Positions 54,353 through 63,735 of a stretch of DNA of 64,000 nucleotides are shown piece after piece (the stretch's first letter is position 1; each line of letters begins with the position of its first letter). The translations under genes and the position numbers were made by a program. Under the pieces are notes generated by a model. The model did not search any database, was not told the origin of the DNA, and saw only the letters and a program-made list of their open reading frames with translations. Source of the DNA: Dendrolimus kikuchii. Lineage: Eukaryota > Arthropoda > Insecta > Lepidoptera > Lasiocampidae. The stretch lies in the NCBI GenBank assembly GCA_019925095.2, contig CM034406.1:15100388-15164387 (forward strand), read 5' to 3'.

Positions 54353-54617
54353 CAATGCATTCGGCCGATTTCAAATGCTCACTACTAACATACGTAAAAC
54401 AGATCACGCAGCAAGATTGAAACATACGAATCGATACGTTCCACAAAAGAAATAACCAGATATAGTTATTTACTTGAATATATCTGCCAATCAAAGCTAT
54501 TAAAATGTAAAAACTAAGTCACGGCCAATTAATATCATCCGCTGTTCGGGGAACTTTATATATTGCTGCATAAGAAGATCACATGATTTCTGACGTTTGC
54601 TTATTTAAAAAAAAGTC

Positions 54618-54912
54618 GAGGTAGCGTAATGGCCAGTGCACGCGTTCCAAACTCAAAGGCGCGGTCTCGATCCTGGCCGAAACGAATGCACCACTTAGTC
54701 AGTTTTCTGATCTAATGTGCATATTGTTACAATTACCACGTGCTAACAACGGTGAAGGAAAACATCGTGATGCAACCTGCACATCGAGATAACAGATGTG
54801 TCAAACCTGCCAAGCCGCCTTAGTCAAGCGTGACGGGTATACTGTCCGTTACCCCTATAATCGGGGTCCGAGCCCTGCAGTAGGACAATTATGGGCTGAT
54901 ATTATTATTTAT
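54618..54912 (+). mobile_element. tSINE copy, full length
   Basis: GTCGAGGTAGCGTAATGGCC (A box), GGTCTCGATCCTGGCC (B box, one change), complete body and end (CCTGCAGTAGGACAATTATG), followed by an (ATT)n-like tail. Confidence 0.85.
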
Positions 54913-55006
54913 TATTTTAAAATTATCTATACAAAACCCATCTTAATATAGAGAATTGCCTCAGGTTGCAAAATTGGTTCCCACTAAAGTTATTTATTGT
55001 TTAAAT

Positions 55007-55548
55007 TGTGAATTCTAGAACAGAAGGTTCAGAAAGCAAAAGACAGAGATAGATGTTTAGAAAGGGACGGACAGTAAATAAAAGAATAATGAAAAGAAGA
55101 TCGAAATTATGGGTTCCAGAAGATTTTTCTGAATATATATATATAAACAGCGTATGGCGCGCCTACGAGGTAGTTCAATTGAAGACAGCAAAGCGACAAG
55201 TGCGATACAAGAGAGTCGAGAGAAGAGTTAAGTAGAAGACAGTGACGCGTTTAGTGGGAAGTTCAGTGAAGGAGGAATGTAGTGTAGTTTAAGAGGAGAT
55301 CCAGAAGCGAACTACGCGTGGTAAATTCGGAGGAGCACTGCAGTAGCAGAAGGTGGTCGATGCAATATCGGCGACGGTATTGTGAGTGAGACATCTCATC
55401 GTCGGGGTAAAGAGTCGGTAGTTGTTCGTGAAGGAGCAACCCTACAGAGAAAAATCACGTACGATTGTGTAAGTCAATAAAAGCATTTAGTTAAAGAAAC
55501 TGGTGTTTACTTCCAATCGTAAATGCGTACCGTCGCTCACGCGTAACA
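55007..55548 (+). mobile_element. Possible solo LTR
   Basis: A 540-bp segment with TG at the start and GCGTAACA at the end. It has a TATA-box-like ATATATATATATAAAC (55133-55146) and an AATAAA (55476-55481) ~70 bp before the end: the U3-R-U5 order of an LTR. It is purine-rich, unlike its flanks. No TSD or matching second copy was seen, so this is tentative; the 60-codon frame inside is not a gene. Confidence 0.35.
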
Positions 55549-56397
55549 ATAGTATGGATGATAAAATATAGATGATAGTATGGATTATAATCGAACGCAA
55601 TATAAATCACGAGTTATATGGATTCATTGTATTAATATATGTAGATAAATTGGTTTTACAAAGATTAGTTACTGATAGATGAAGGAATAGCGATATCGCA
55701 TCGCTATAATTATGAAGTCATGACGTAATCTGAAAAAACTAACCACGGCGAGACACACCTACGCAATTACGTCATTTTATATATTTATGTGTTGGTTCTT
55801 CATTCACACGTACAATCATATAAATCTCGCGTTGTTTACTATATGGTAGTAGAAAGATTTACATTATGATGTTCATGTACACAGTTCGTTTGTACATTAT
55901 TTCCTCTAATATGATAATATATGCTCATAATCATCACAGTATTTTTTAATGATTATGCAGGTCCTCGTTTGACCCCTGTCTCACATGACGTTGGGTAATG
56001 ATGCGGTCTAAGATGGAGCACGTTTACCAACTAGATACCTATTCACTCGTGATTTAAAGATTCCTAGATTGTATTTATCAATAAAAAAGATTCGGCAAAT
56101 TTTTCCAGGTACCAGAAAAGGAGAGGCAAAATGCTTCGCCCTGACTGGTGGTGTTTCCACCATGTAACGGTGGTGCAAATAGGTGTGTTTGCTTGTTCAA
56201 TGGAATGGGGGAACCAGATCGTGCAGTTATGAGGAACACTCTAGCTAGACTGTCTAGCAATCTTTCGGCTACGCTTAAGACTGAAGTCGAGCATTAAAAA
56301 GACGGTCATTGCCGAACAGCGTCCTGTTGAGCCTCCATTGTAGGGTTCGAGTGGCCTAATTTTTAAAGTAACTGACATTACATCCGCCACGCTTCTC
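55549..56397. other. No feature recognised
   Basis: AT-rich, with a short GC-balanced stretch (56100-56340) of unknown nature. Confidence 0.3.
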
Positions 56398-56530
56398 TAA
56401 GGTTCTCCTTTAAGAGAGCAGCAGCGCGTTTGTGGCACCTTTGGTGTTGCAAATGTCCATAGGCGATGGTAACCGCTTTCCATCAAGTGAGCCGTGTGCC
56501 TGTCTGCTGAACTCCTGCAATAAAAAAAAC
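56398..56530 (+). mobile_element. Fam-A, 5'-truncated
   Basis: TTTAAGAGAGCAGCAGCGCG to CTCCTGCAATAAAAAAAACA, close to consensus. Truncated at the CTCCCTTAAGAG block. Confidence 0.8.
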
Positions 56531-56984
56531 AAAGGTGACTTGGCCTGTTTCATATCATACTATATTAATGTGCAGATTTCACCACGATGTTTTTCTTCAC
56601 CGATAGATAGCCCATGGTAATTATTGTAACAGTACATAAGTGTGAAGGTAAAATAACACAGTTGAAGTAAAAAAATCTGTAATCGTCGTTTCTTTTACTT
56701 CGTCCTCCATGCCGTTAACGATTAGCTACATTACCGTATATACATTCAATACGTTATCTATCACAATGTTTAACATCATTAACAATTAATAAAAATGTCG
56801 TATCAAAATTATCGCATTAAAACCTTAGCTACATTTATATGACACGCTAATTTATTTATTTGGCACACAAAACAAGAAACAGCTAAAAGTTACATATTTC
56901 ATATTATGTATAAATTATTAGGTCTAAGCTGTAACTCTAAACATTATTATTATTATTATTTTTTATTCTATTTTTTTAAAGGGG
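56531..56984. other. No confident feature
   Basis: 56570-56635 (GCAGATTTCACCACGATGTT, TTCTTCACCG) resembles antisense tSINE body but is too decayed to call. The rest is AT-rich. Confidence 0.3.
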
Positions 56985-57245
56985 TTTTATCACTCAGTGA
57001 CAATGCCACCCCCGTAGAGACATACATCAGATAATAAAAATAAAACAAAAAATCACATTTTTTTTAAATAATCGGTTAACACACAGCATACATTTTTTGC
57101 TTGCTGACATAGGGGAGAGGCCAAGATAGTGTTACAAACACCTATGTTGTAGCTTCTGTTTCTTGTTCGTAGGGTACTCGCACTCTGGGTACACTCCATC
57201 AGCACGTGTAAAACATCGTCTGGTACACCACAGGTTGAACTCTAA
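56985..57245 (-). pseudogene. LINE C-terminal fragment (jockey/R1-like)
   Basis: Minus strand text CGVPDDVLHVLMECTQSAS, NIGVCNTILASPLCQQA and, after AT-rich decay, STGVALSLSDKTPLKK. The HVLMEC motif and the ending are typical of the C-terminus of arthropod jockey- or R1-like LINE proteins. No upstream domains. Confidence 0.5.
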
Positions 57246-57596
57246 ACATGTGAGCACATAATGTACCATACATTGACAAGATGTTTAGGGGTTAGTATGA
57301 CTTATTATAATGTGAGTTTTACAGTGGTTAGGTAACAAAATTATTATGCAACTATGCCAGAAATATTGTTGCAAATAATTGCCCGAATTTAAAATATCAA
57401 TGGATATAATATTTTCTTAAGTTTTCGCGACTTGTATACATAATAAAACTACGTTTTAACGGTTTTAAGCGCGGTAATTTTATTTGATTTTGGTTTTTCC
57501 GACGTTTCGGCCACTTTTCAGTGGCCGTGATCACGGAAGACAAAGATGTCAAGTGTCAACGAGTATTGTTAAAGTTTTATTTAGCCTACCGCCAAC

Positions 57597-57910
57597 ATGA
57601 CATGAAACACACAAGGTCTACGAAGTCTGCGATCAGTGAACACACGCTGGATAAACCCAACCACTACATCAGATTCGATAACCCACAAATCCTCGCGAAA
57701 GAGAATCGTTTCATACCTAGAATGATGCGTGAGGCTATTGAAATCAAAAAACACCCAAATTTCAATAGAGAAGATGGTTGGCAAGTACCACCTGTTTGGG
57801 ATCCAATTATCAAAACTATTAAGACCCAAACCCAGCAAAAACCAGCTGCCAGACCTCAAGACACTGTGAGCTCTTTCTGCGTACAACGGAACACAAACCA
57901 ACTTGACTGA
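57597..57910 (+). pseudogene. Penelope-like polyprotein C-terminus (endonuclease region)
   Basis: Read from the left arm without a stop: KSAISEHTLDKPNHYIRFDN, FIPRMMREAIEIKKHPNFNR, EDGWQVPPVWDPIIKTIK, ending at TGA 57908-57910. The REAIEIxKHxNNFNREDG-type motif is the hallmark of the region after the GIY-YIG nuclease core in Penelope-like proteins. Reverse transcriptase and most of the nuclease are missing. The upstream ATG-less reading through the terminal repeat is not biologically meaningful. Confidence 0.75.
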
Positions 57911-58169
57911 TAATTACTTTTATTTTTCCTTCCACCCATTTTAATATTATATAAAATTATTAGAGCTAGGCATGTTTGCTGAAGAGTTTCTTGCGCCGCT
58001 TCTTCTCTTCAAGCCATAACATGTTGCGAAGCGGTAGTAAATTAGATTAGGCTCCCATAGATTAAATAATAACCATAAACAAAATTAAAAATTAAATAAT
58101 TAAAATTAATAAGTTGGCGGTAGGCTAAATAAAACTTTAACAATACTCGTTGACACTTGACATCTTTGT

Positions 58170-58213
58170 CTTCCGTGATCACGGCCACTGAAAAGTGGCC
58201 GAAACGTCGGAAA
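58170..58213 (+). ncRNA. Hammerhead-ribozyme-like motif in the Penelope terminal repeat
   Basis: Stem I TTCC (58171-58174)/GGAA (58209-58212); core box GTGATCA (58175-58181); stem II GGCCAC-tgaaaa-GTGGCC (58183-58200); GAAA (58201-58204); a minimal stem III; and GTC (58206-58208) as the cleavage triplet. Type I hammerheads with tiny stem III are known in Penelope-like elements. Here the usual CTGATGA box reads GTGATCA, and an extra C precedes stem II. An identical copy exists on the minus strand of the left arm (~57496-57539). Confidence 0.55.
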
Positions 58214-58334
58214 AACCAAAATCAAATAAAATTACCGCGCTTAAAACCGTTAAAACGTAGTTTTATTATCAATGGATATATTTGTACTTGCAATCTCTCT
58301 GTAATCATCATAATCAATCAATCTGTAATTAACA

Positions 58335-58915
58335 CTATTTTTTTTTTGTTTTTGAGGAGAGGGAAAATGCTTAACCGATTTACGCACAAACTGGGTCGTT
58401 GCTAGGGGAACGACACGCGTCGGTCGGGGGCGATAACTCTGCAGCAATAGTATGCTCTTGGCAGTGCTCCGTCCGCGATCGACGTCACAGAATAGTGTGG
58501 AAGACTCCGAGCGTTGCTGCACGAGCGAGCAGCCCCAATACCCACTAAAAACCCCCTCCTCTCTGTCAATCCTGCGCTTTTGTTTGTGTTGGAAAGGCTG
58601 AGATTTAGAACATAGTTACGCCCAGCCGATCCAGCGCAATAAAGTGCCTGGAGTGTGCCCTGGGAGAACACACCCCACTTCGTTGTGCGGGGGTAGAAGG
58701 TCCTTTGCTCTCCTAGCAAGCTAAAGGCCCCCCGCGGTAAACGGAACCTAACTCAGGGAGGGAAGTAATGCGCGTACCTGCCTCTCCGGGTGCCAGCTGA
58801 AGGCCGGCGACCTCGAGAAGACGCATTAGCACGCGCTGCAGGACTTCTCTCCCTATCGCGTTCTGCGGCCTCCTTGAGTGACATTACTGTCTCGCAAAAA
58901 GTAAACTGACATTAA
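58335..58915 (-). mobile_element. R1-clade LINE 3' end
   Basis: Minus strand: last coding residues (TVMSLKEAAE-like, from 58905 down) followed by ~550 bp of GC-rich 3' region with blocks parallel to the 43.35-43.67-kb 3' region (GAACATAGTTACGCCCA versus GAACGTAGTCACGCCCA; CCCACTAAAAACCCCC). It ends in a T-run at 58340-58348 (antisense poly-A). Confidence 0.6.
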
Positions 58916-59146
58916 CCCTGATGAAGCAGAAATATTAATTAGCGTTACTTTTTTCCAATATTAGTGTTATAAAATATTTTAAAAAGTAAATATGTATTTT
59001 ATTAAAAAAATCAAAATGTACAGAAAAGATTAAAACATTCGAGTTTCCGCCCAAACTTATTTTAAGAATATCACATTTCTCTAGAATAGATAAAATAAAT
59101 ATTGCACAACATTTAGTAAGAGGCAAAAATTATCAATGACTGCTTA

Positions 59147-59220
59147 ACCGCTATCAGCTGGTTCTTATATCTTACTACTCATTCATAATTAAATGAGTAA
59201 ACTCGATACAAATTATGCCA
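59147..59220. mobile_element. MITE-M fragment
   Basis: CTGGTTCTTATATCTTACTA CTCATTC matches one arm of MITE-M. The remainder is lost. Confidence 0.4.
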
Positions 59221-59221
59221 A

Positions 59222-59345
59222 TTTTATACCAAACAGGCAGACGGGCCACCTTATGGAAAATGGTTTCTCTTCGCGTATAGACGTTTGCAACACCAGGGGC
59301 TGAGCTAACGCGTTGTCAGTTGTCAGCCTTCAAGATGGGATGGAT
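59222..59345 (+). mobile_element. Fam-B, left end
   Basis: CAGGCAGACGGGCCACCTTA, AGACGTTTGCAACACCAGGG, CTAACGCGTTGTCAG and CAGCCTTCAAGATGGGATGG. It stops where a GC-rich block begins, and the purine tract resumes at 59975. Confidence 0.5.
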
Positions 59346-59974
59346 TAGGACAGAAGGATCTCTTGCCAGAGCCAGCGGCCGCGACGGAGGGTCGTCCATG
59401 ACGACCTCCAGCCACCGTAGGTTACGACTGTGCGGGCGACTGGCGGGGAAACCGAATCCGCTGGCACATAAAAGCCGGAGAGAAGGGACGCACGCCGATC
59501 CGGACGGCCCCCTCTCACGCTGTGGTGAGAGAGGTAGCCGGAGAGCAGATGGTGGAGCCGGCCCGTAAAGGAGCCGATCGTCGTCCTTCCGGGCTGGAGG
59601 TGAATGCGCGAGTGAACCTGTAGTGAGACACTTACAAGCCAATAGATGGCGCTGTGCAATAATTGAGGTCGCAAACCATTCGCGACACGTAGAAAGAATA
59701 TATATAAATTTTCAACAGTAATGAATGGGCCTAGGCCTGTGAGGAATAACAACAGCCTTGCTGGAAGATCTTCCTTTAGAACGGAGGAGCATTCCATCTC
59801 ACTTCTCCACTTAGTCGGGACATCCCTAAAAACCCACAGCCCGGACAAAGCATGCATGCTCGAGGATCGAACTGAAGTTTTAGTGGGTATCACTTCAAAC
59901 GTGAGGTGCTAGAGTCACCTCAACCTGGCGAATTGCGTGGCCTATGGTACTCAAACGGATTACGCCTGTATAAA
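59346..59974. other. GC-rich block splitting Fam-B; possible inserted element
   Basis: 59350-59650 is GC-rich (GCCAGCGGCCGCGACGGAGG, ACGGCCCCCTCTCACGCTGT) and is followed by GGCCTAGGCCTGTGAGGAAT and CTTCTCCACTTAGTCGGGAC. Open frames in several phases exist only because of base composition. The position between two Fam-B parts suggests a ~620-bp insertion of unknown type. Confidence 0.35.
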
Positions 59975-60136
59975 ACAAAAAGGACGGAAGTGATAAAGGA
60001 TCAGACAGGAGGAATAGAATAGTGGAGATGGTATATGAGGAGGGGGAAGTGAGCCATCGAAACTATCACTCATCATACAAAACATGATTAATTGCAAAAT
60101 CAATCGTTTCCACTTCGAAATTATGTGAGGTCGTGG
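59975..60136 (+). mobile_element. Fam-B, middle part
   Basis: GGAAGTGATAAAGGATCAGA, the GGAGGAATAGAATAGTGGAG tract, GTGAGCCATCGAAACTATCA, ACAAAACATGATTAATTG and TTATGTGAGGTCGTGG. Interrupted by Fam-A, then continued at 60421. Confidence 0.6.
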
Positions 60137-60420
60137 TTTTTTTAATGAGTTTAGCAGACAAGCTGACAATCCACCTGATTGAAAGCGGTCACTATCGCCT
60201 GTGGACATTTATAACACCAGACGTGCTAACAATGTGCTGTCACTCTCTAAAAGAAGACTGGATGGTCACTAATGCCGGAACACAACGTAAGGTGGTTATG
60301 GCGGCATGCTCTGGGGTTGGTAGCCATTCAGACGTATGTCAGCTGTGGGTTGCTTAGTCGCCTCTTACGATAGGCCATCCGGCCGCAGGAAATTGTATTC
60401 TTTCTCCGTTCCGGCACGGC
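60137..60420 (-). mobile_element. Fam-A inserted into Fam-B
   Basis: T-run, AGTTTAGCAGACAAGCTGAC, CACCTGATTGAAAGCGGTCA, ACAACGTAAGGTGGTTATGG and CCGTTCCGGCACGG. Antisense and diverged. Confidence 0.75.
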
Positions 60421-60505
60421 CAAAACGGGTATTACACCAATCGCGCCGATTCTAAAAGCTGTAGTCAAGATAATGAATCCAGCACAGCTCTACCACGTTG
60501 AAATA
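60421..60505 (+). mobile_element. Fam-B, right part
   Basis: GGGTATTACACCAATCGCGC and AAGATAATGAATCCAGCACA GCTCTACCACG continue Fam-B in the order seen at 21.29 kb and 43.26 kb. Confidence 0.55.
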
Positions 60506-60809
60506 TCTTTGGAATTTCTTTTAAATAGTCCAATAATAGTTCATAAATTATTTTTTACGTTTTAGTTACTTGCTTTTAAATACAATTTGTTTTATTTTTT
60601 ATTTAATTTTCTACCTTTTAGTTACCTTCCAGTAGATACTCATCAGATCCTGACTTTTTTTTTTTTTTTTTTTTTCCTGGTTGGCCCGGACGAACAAGAT
60701 ATATCCGAGCTGCTACTGTTTTTAATCTTATACTAAGCTTATTTCTATCTTACTAACTACTTTGGTGCATGTGTGTTAATACTTGTGTGTGTGTGTAATA
60801 CTTGTTTTG

Positions 60810-60915
60810 GAGTATGGTTGGAAGAGGTTGGCTTAGGTTGGGAATGGTTGGCTTAGGTTGGCTTTGGTTGGTTTGGGTTGGGAGTGAAGTTGGATGGATT
60901 GGGTTGTGTTGGGAG
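60810..60915. repeat. (GGTTG)-rich tract
   Basis: Degenerate repeats of GGTTGG with variants GGCTTAGGTTGG. Contains isolated TTAGG pentamers (the insect telomere unit) but no true TTAGG array. On the transcript strand proposed for the host element it would be CCAACC-rich. Confidence 0.6.
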
Positions 60916-61033
60916 TTATATTTTATAAACATACATGTTACTACTTGTTATTTTTATACTTACATATATATATATACAAGTGTTATATATTTACTTATTA
61001 TATTACTATATTTACATACCTATATGCCCGCGT

Positions 61034-61102
61034 TGCCTTTCCTGGGCCAGCACCACCCCCACGAGTTGCGTTTGTGCCGGTTGTGCTGAACCAGGGAAGA
61101 TG
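61034..61102. other. GC-rich hairpin 1
   Basis: CTTTCCTGG pairs with CCAGGGAAG (one mismatch) and GCCAGCACCA with TTGTGCTG-type sequence on the other side. Preceded by GCGTTGCC, followed by GAAGATG. Confidence 0.55.
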
Positions 61103-61268
61103 ATCAGACATATATATACATATTCTTTATATATATTATAATACAATTTAATATACTACATAAAAATATTACTTATATATTGTATATGAATGAAACAAAG
61201 TGTATATTATATTTTAATATAGACTACATATTCGCTTAAATATATATATAGATGTATGTCCCCGTGTT

Positions 61269-61333
61269 GCCTTCCCCGAACCACCGTCTCTTTCCCAGCT
61301 ATAGCTGGTCCAGTGATGATGGTCAAGGGAAGA
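61269..61333. other. GC-rich hairpin 2
   Basis: Outer pairing GCCTTCCC/GGGAAG. The centre is a perfect 14-bp palindrome CCAGCTATAGCTGG (61295-61308). Preceded by GTGTTGCC and followed by AGATGACC, like hairpin 1. Confidence 0.55.
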
Positions 61334-61390
61334 TGACCGGTCACATACCCATATATTTACATGTAATTATTAAAAATTTATCTTATTCTA

Positions 61391-62978
61391 AGGCAATTAC
61401 CCTACCTGAGTACAGGAGTTAATCTCTAATAGTCTATTTTACATTTTTTGTGTTTAAGGCAATTGCCCGATTTCGGAATACATATTATATTAATACTATA
61501 CATTGCATTATACTTAATTACATATCTTATTTATTCCTTGTATATATGTCTACATATCTTTACCAAAGGTTTTTTATACTATATAATACTATATTCATAT
61601 ATTTCCTGATACATATTTTCCTATATATTGTATTGTTATACATTATCCAATTTATCTTATTCTAAGGCAATTACCCTACCTGAGTATAGATGTTAATCTC
61701 TAATAGTCTATTTTACACTTTTTGTGTTTAGGGCAATTGCCCAACTTCGGAATACATATTATATTCATACTATACATTACATTACATATCTTATTTATTT
61801 CTTGTATATATATCTACATATCTTTACCTAAGGTTTTTATACTATATAATACTATATTCATATATTTCCTGATACATATTTTCCTATATATTGTATTGTT
61901 ATACATTATCCATTTTATCTTATTCTAAGGCAATTACCCTACCTGAGTATAGATGTTAATCTCTAATAGTCTATTTTACACTTTTTGTGTTTAGGGCAAT
62001 TGCCCGACTTCGGAATACATATTATATTCATACTATACATTACATTACATATCTTATTTATTTCTTGTATATATATCTACATATCTTTACCTAAGGTTTT
62101 TATACTATATAATACTATATTCATATATTTCCTGATACATATTTTCCCATATATTGTATTGTTATACATTATCCAATTTATCTTATTCTAAGGCAATTAC
62201 CCTACCTGAGTATAGATGTTAATCTCTAATAGTCTATTTTACACTTTTTGTGTTTAGGGCAATTGCCCGACTTCGGAATACATATTATATTCATACTATA
62301 CATTACATTACATATCTTATTTATTTCTTGTATATATATCTACATATCTTTACCTAAGGTTTTTATACTATATAATACTATATTCATATATTTCCTGATA
62401 CATATTTTCCTATATATTGTATTGTTATACATTATCCAATTTATCTTATTCTAAGGCAATTACCCTACCTGAGTACAGATGTTAATCTCTAATAGTCTAT
62501 TTTACATTTTTGTGTTTAGGGCAATTGCCCGACTTCGGAGTACATATTATATTAATACTATACTTTGCATTATACTTAATTACATATCTTATTTATTTCT
62601 TGTATATATGTCTACATATTTTTACCTAAGGTTTTTATACTATATAATACTATATTCATATATTTCCTGATACATATTTTCATATATATTATATTGTTAT
62701 ACATTATCCAATTTATCTCATTCTAAGGCAATTACCTTACCTGAGTACAGATGTTAATCTCTAATAGTCTATTTTACACTTTTTGTATTTAGGGCAATTG
62801 CCCGACTTCGGAATACATATTATATTAATACTATACATTACATTCTAATTAATTACATATCTTATTTATTTCTTGTATATATGTCTAAATATTTTTACCT
62901 AAGGTTTTTATACTATATAATACTATATTAATATATTTCCTAATAGATATTTTCATATATATTATATTGTTATACATT
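61391..62978. repeat. Tandem array, six units of ~263 bp
   Basis: Unit starts (AGGCAATTAC): 61391, 61665, 61928, 62191, 62454, 62726; lengths 274, 263, 263, 263, 272 and ~253. Each unit holds a GGGCAATTGCCC palindrome (GGGC or AGGC variants) followed by CTTCGGA and a TATA-rich remainder. The three middle units are nearly identical. The 68-codon open frames repeated in them are by-products of the repetition. Confidence 0.9.
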
Positions 62979-63013
62979 TTGCATTCTTGCCTATCCTGCT
63001 ATATTGCTATTGT

Positions 63014-63069
63014 CCCCGGTTTATCTTCCCCCTACAGCTCCAGGCTGGTCGGGAGTTGGCAAACCGAGG
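63014..63069. other. GC-rich hairpin 3
   Basis: CCCCGGTTT pairs with AAACCGAGG. The loop side contains CAGCTCCAGGCTGGTCGGGA, which is homologous to the centre of hairpin 6. Confidence 0.55.
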
Positions 63070-63193
63070 ATGTTGGTTTCTCCTACATACATACTCATGT
63101 AATTGGGACATCTTTACATAATTATACATACTTTCTATTCCGCAATGTTGTATTTTGTTTGTTTATATTCTTATACTTTAACTATTATTACGA

Positions 63194-63270
63194 TGTTGCC
63201 CTGGCCCCCCCGTCCACCTCCTCCGGTCGGCACCAGGCTGGTCAAAGGTCGGTGGACAGGGGGGTCGGGT
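63194..63270. other. GC-rich hairpin 4
   Basis: CCTGGCCCCCCCGTCCACC pairs with GGTGGACAGGGGGGTCGGG. The centre contains CGGCACCAGGCTGGTCA, related to hairpins 3 and 6. Confidence 0.6.
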
Positions 63271-63428
63271 TGTACTACATACTTATCGCATATTTACTGC
63301 CATTTTAAATTTTTTATTTGAGTTTTTGTGAATTTTTATCTATTAATTGACATATAGGTTCCTTTTAATTTCTAAGTTCATACGTACATATTTATATACA
63401 TATGTCTTTTCTGCCATATGTCTACACG

Positions 63429-63510
63429 TCCGTCCGCGCACCCCCGGGCCGCCGCATGCCACCGGACCTAAGTCCAGCAGCATTGCGCCGGTCCAAGGGG
63501 CGCGGGCAGG
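63429..63510. other. GC-rich hairpin 5
   Basis: CCGCGCACCCCC pairs imperfectly with AGGGGCGCGGG, and ACCGGACC with GCCGGTCC inside. Strongly GC-rich in an AT-rich setting. Confidence 0.55.
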
Positions 63511-63609
63511 CATGTACACATATAGGTACATCTTCCAAGCTGTTGTATTATTCTTAAAGTTTGCTACTACATGTTTATACTAATTTATTATTCAATTTTA
63601 ATTTATACT

Positions 63610-63684
63610 GTCCCGGCCCCCCCATCCCTCCCTCCCGGCAGCTCTTGGCTGTTCGGGAGTTGGTGAGGTGGGGGGGTCTGGGAG
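63610..63684. other. GC-rich hairpin 6
   Basis: TCCCGGCCCCCCCA pairs with TGGGGGGGTCTGGGA; inside, CTCCCG pairs with CGGGAG and AGC with GCT. Nearest module to the presumed 5' end of the element. Confidence 0.6.
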
Positions 63685-63735
63685 TTCGAGTTCAATACCT
63701 ATTGTCTTTATGAGATTGTCCCCAGATCCTGACTT

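Larger units (their letters stand above)
57409..58266 (+). mobile_element. Penelope-like element, 5'-truncated, inverted terminal repeats, 14-bp TSD
   Basis: Flanked by TATCAATGGATATA at 57395-57408 and 58267-58280. It contains a ~31-bp unique left end, a 157-bp terminal repeat (57440-57596), a coding remnant, a 3' non-coding region and an exactly inverted, identical terminal repeat (58113-58269, overlapping the TSD by 3 bp). Penelope-like elements commonly carry such repeats (pLTRs), including inverted ones. The lack of any mismatch between the arms implies a very recent insertion. Confidence 0.85.
60657..63722 (-). mobile_element. Unrecognised ~3.07-kb retrotransposed non-coding element
   Basis: Flanked by a perfect 13-bp TSD CAGATCCTGACTT (60644-60656 and 63723-63735). 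Starts with a 19-base T-run (60657-60675), i.e. a poly-A tail if the element is read on the minus strand. The interior alternates AT-rich spacers with GC-rich hairpins (near 61034-61102, 61269-61333, 63014-63069, 63194-63270, 63429-63510 and 63610-63684) and a six-unit tandem array (61391-~62978). No open frame has a recognisable domain; those of 60-113 codons are AT-rich artefacts. The TSD plus poly-A imply target-primed reverse transcription of an RNA. I do not recognise the family. Confidence 0.6.

Noticed and set aside
59316..59893. Overlapping 82-182-codon open frames on both strands
   Set aside because: All phases are open because of high GC content; no domain or initiation context.
60810..60915. 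Telomere-like TTAGG repeats
   Set aside because: Only isolated TTAGG units within a GGTTG-rich tract; no tandem array.
61450..62670. Series of near-identical 63-71-codon open frames (SYLFLVYMST-like)
   Set aside because: They recur because of the ~263-bp tandem repeat; they are AT-rich by composition with no independent evidence of coding.
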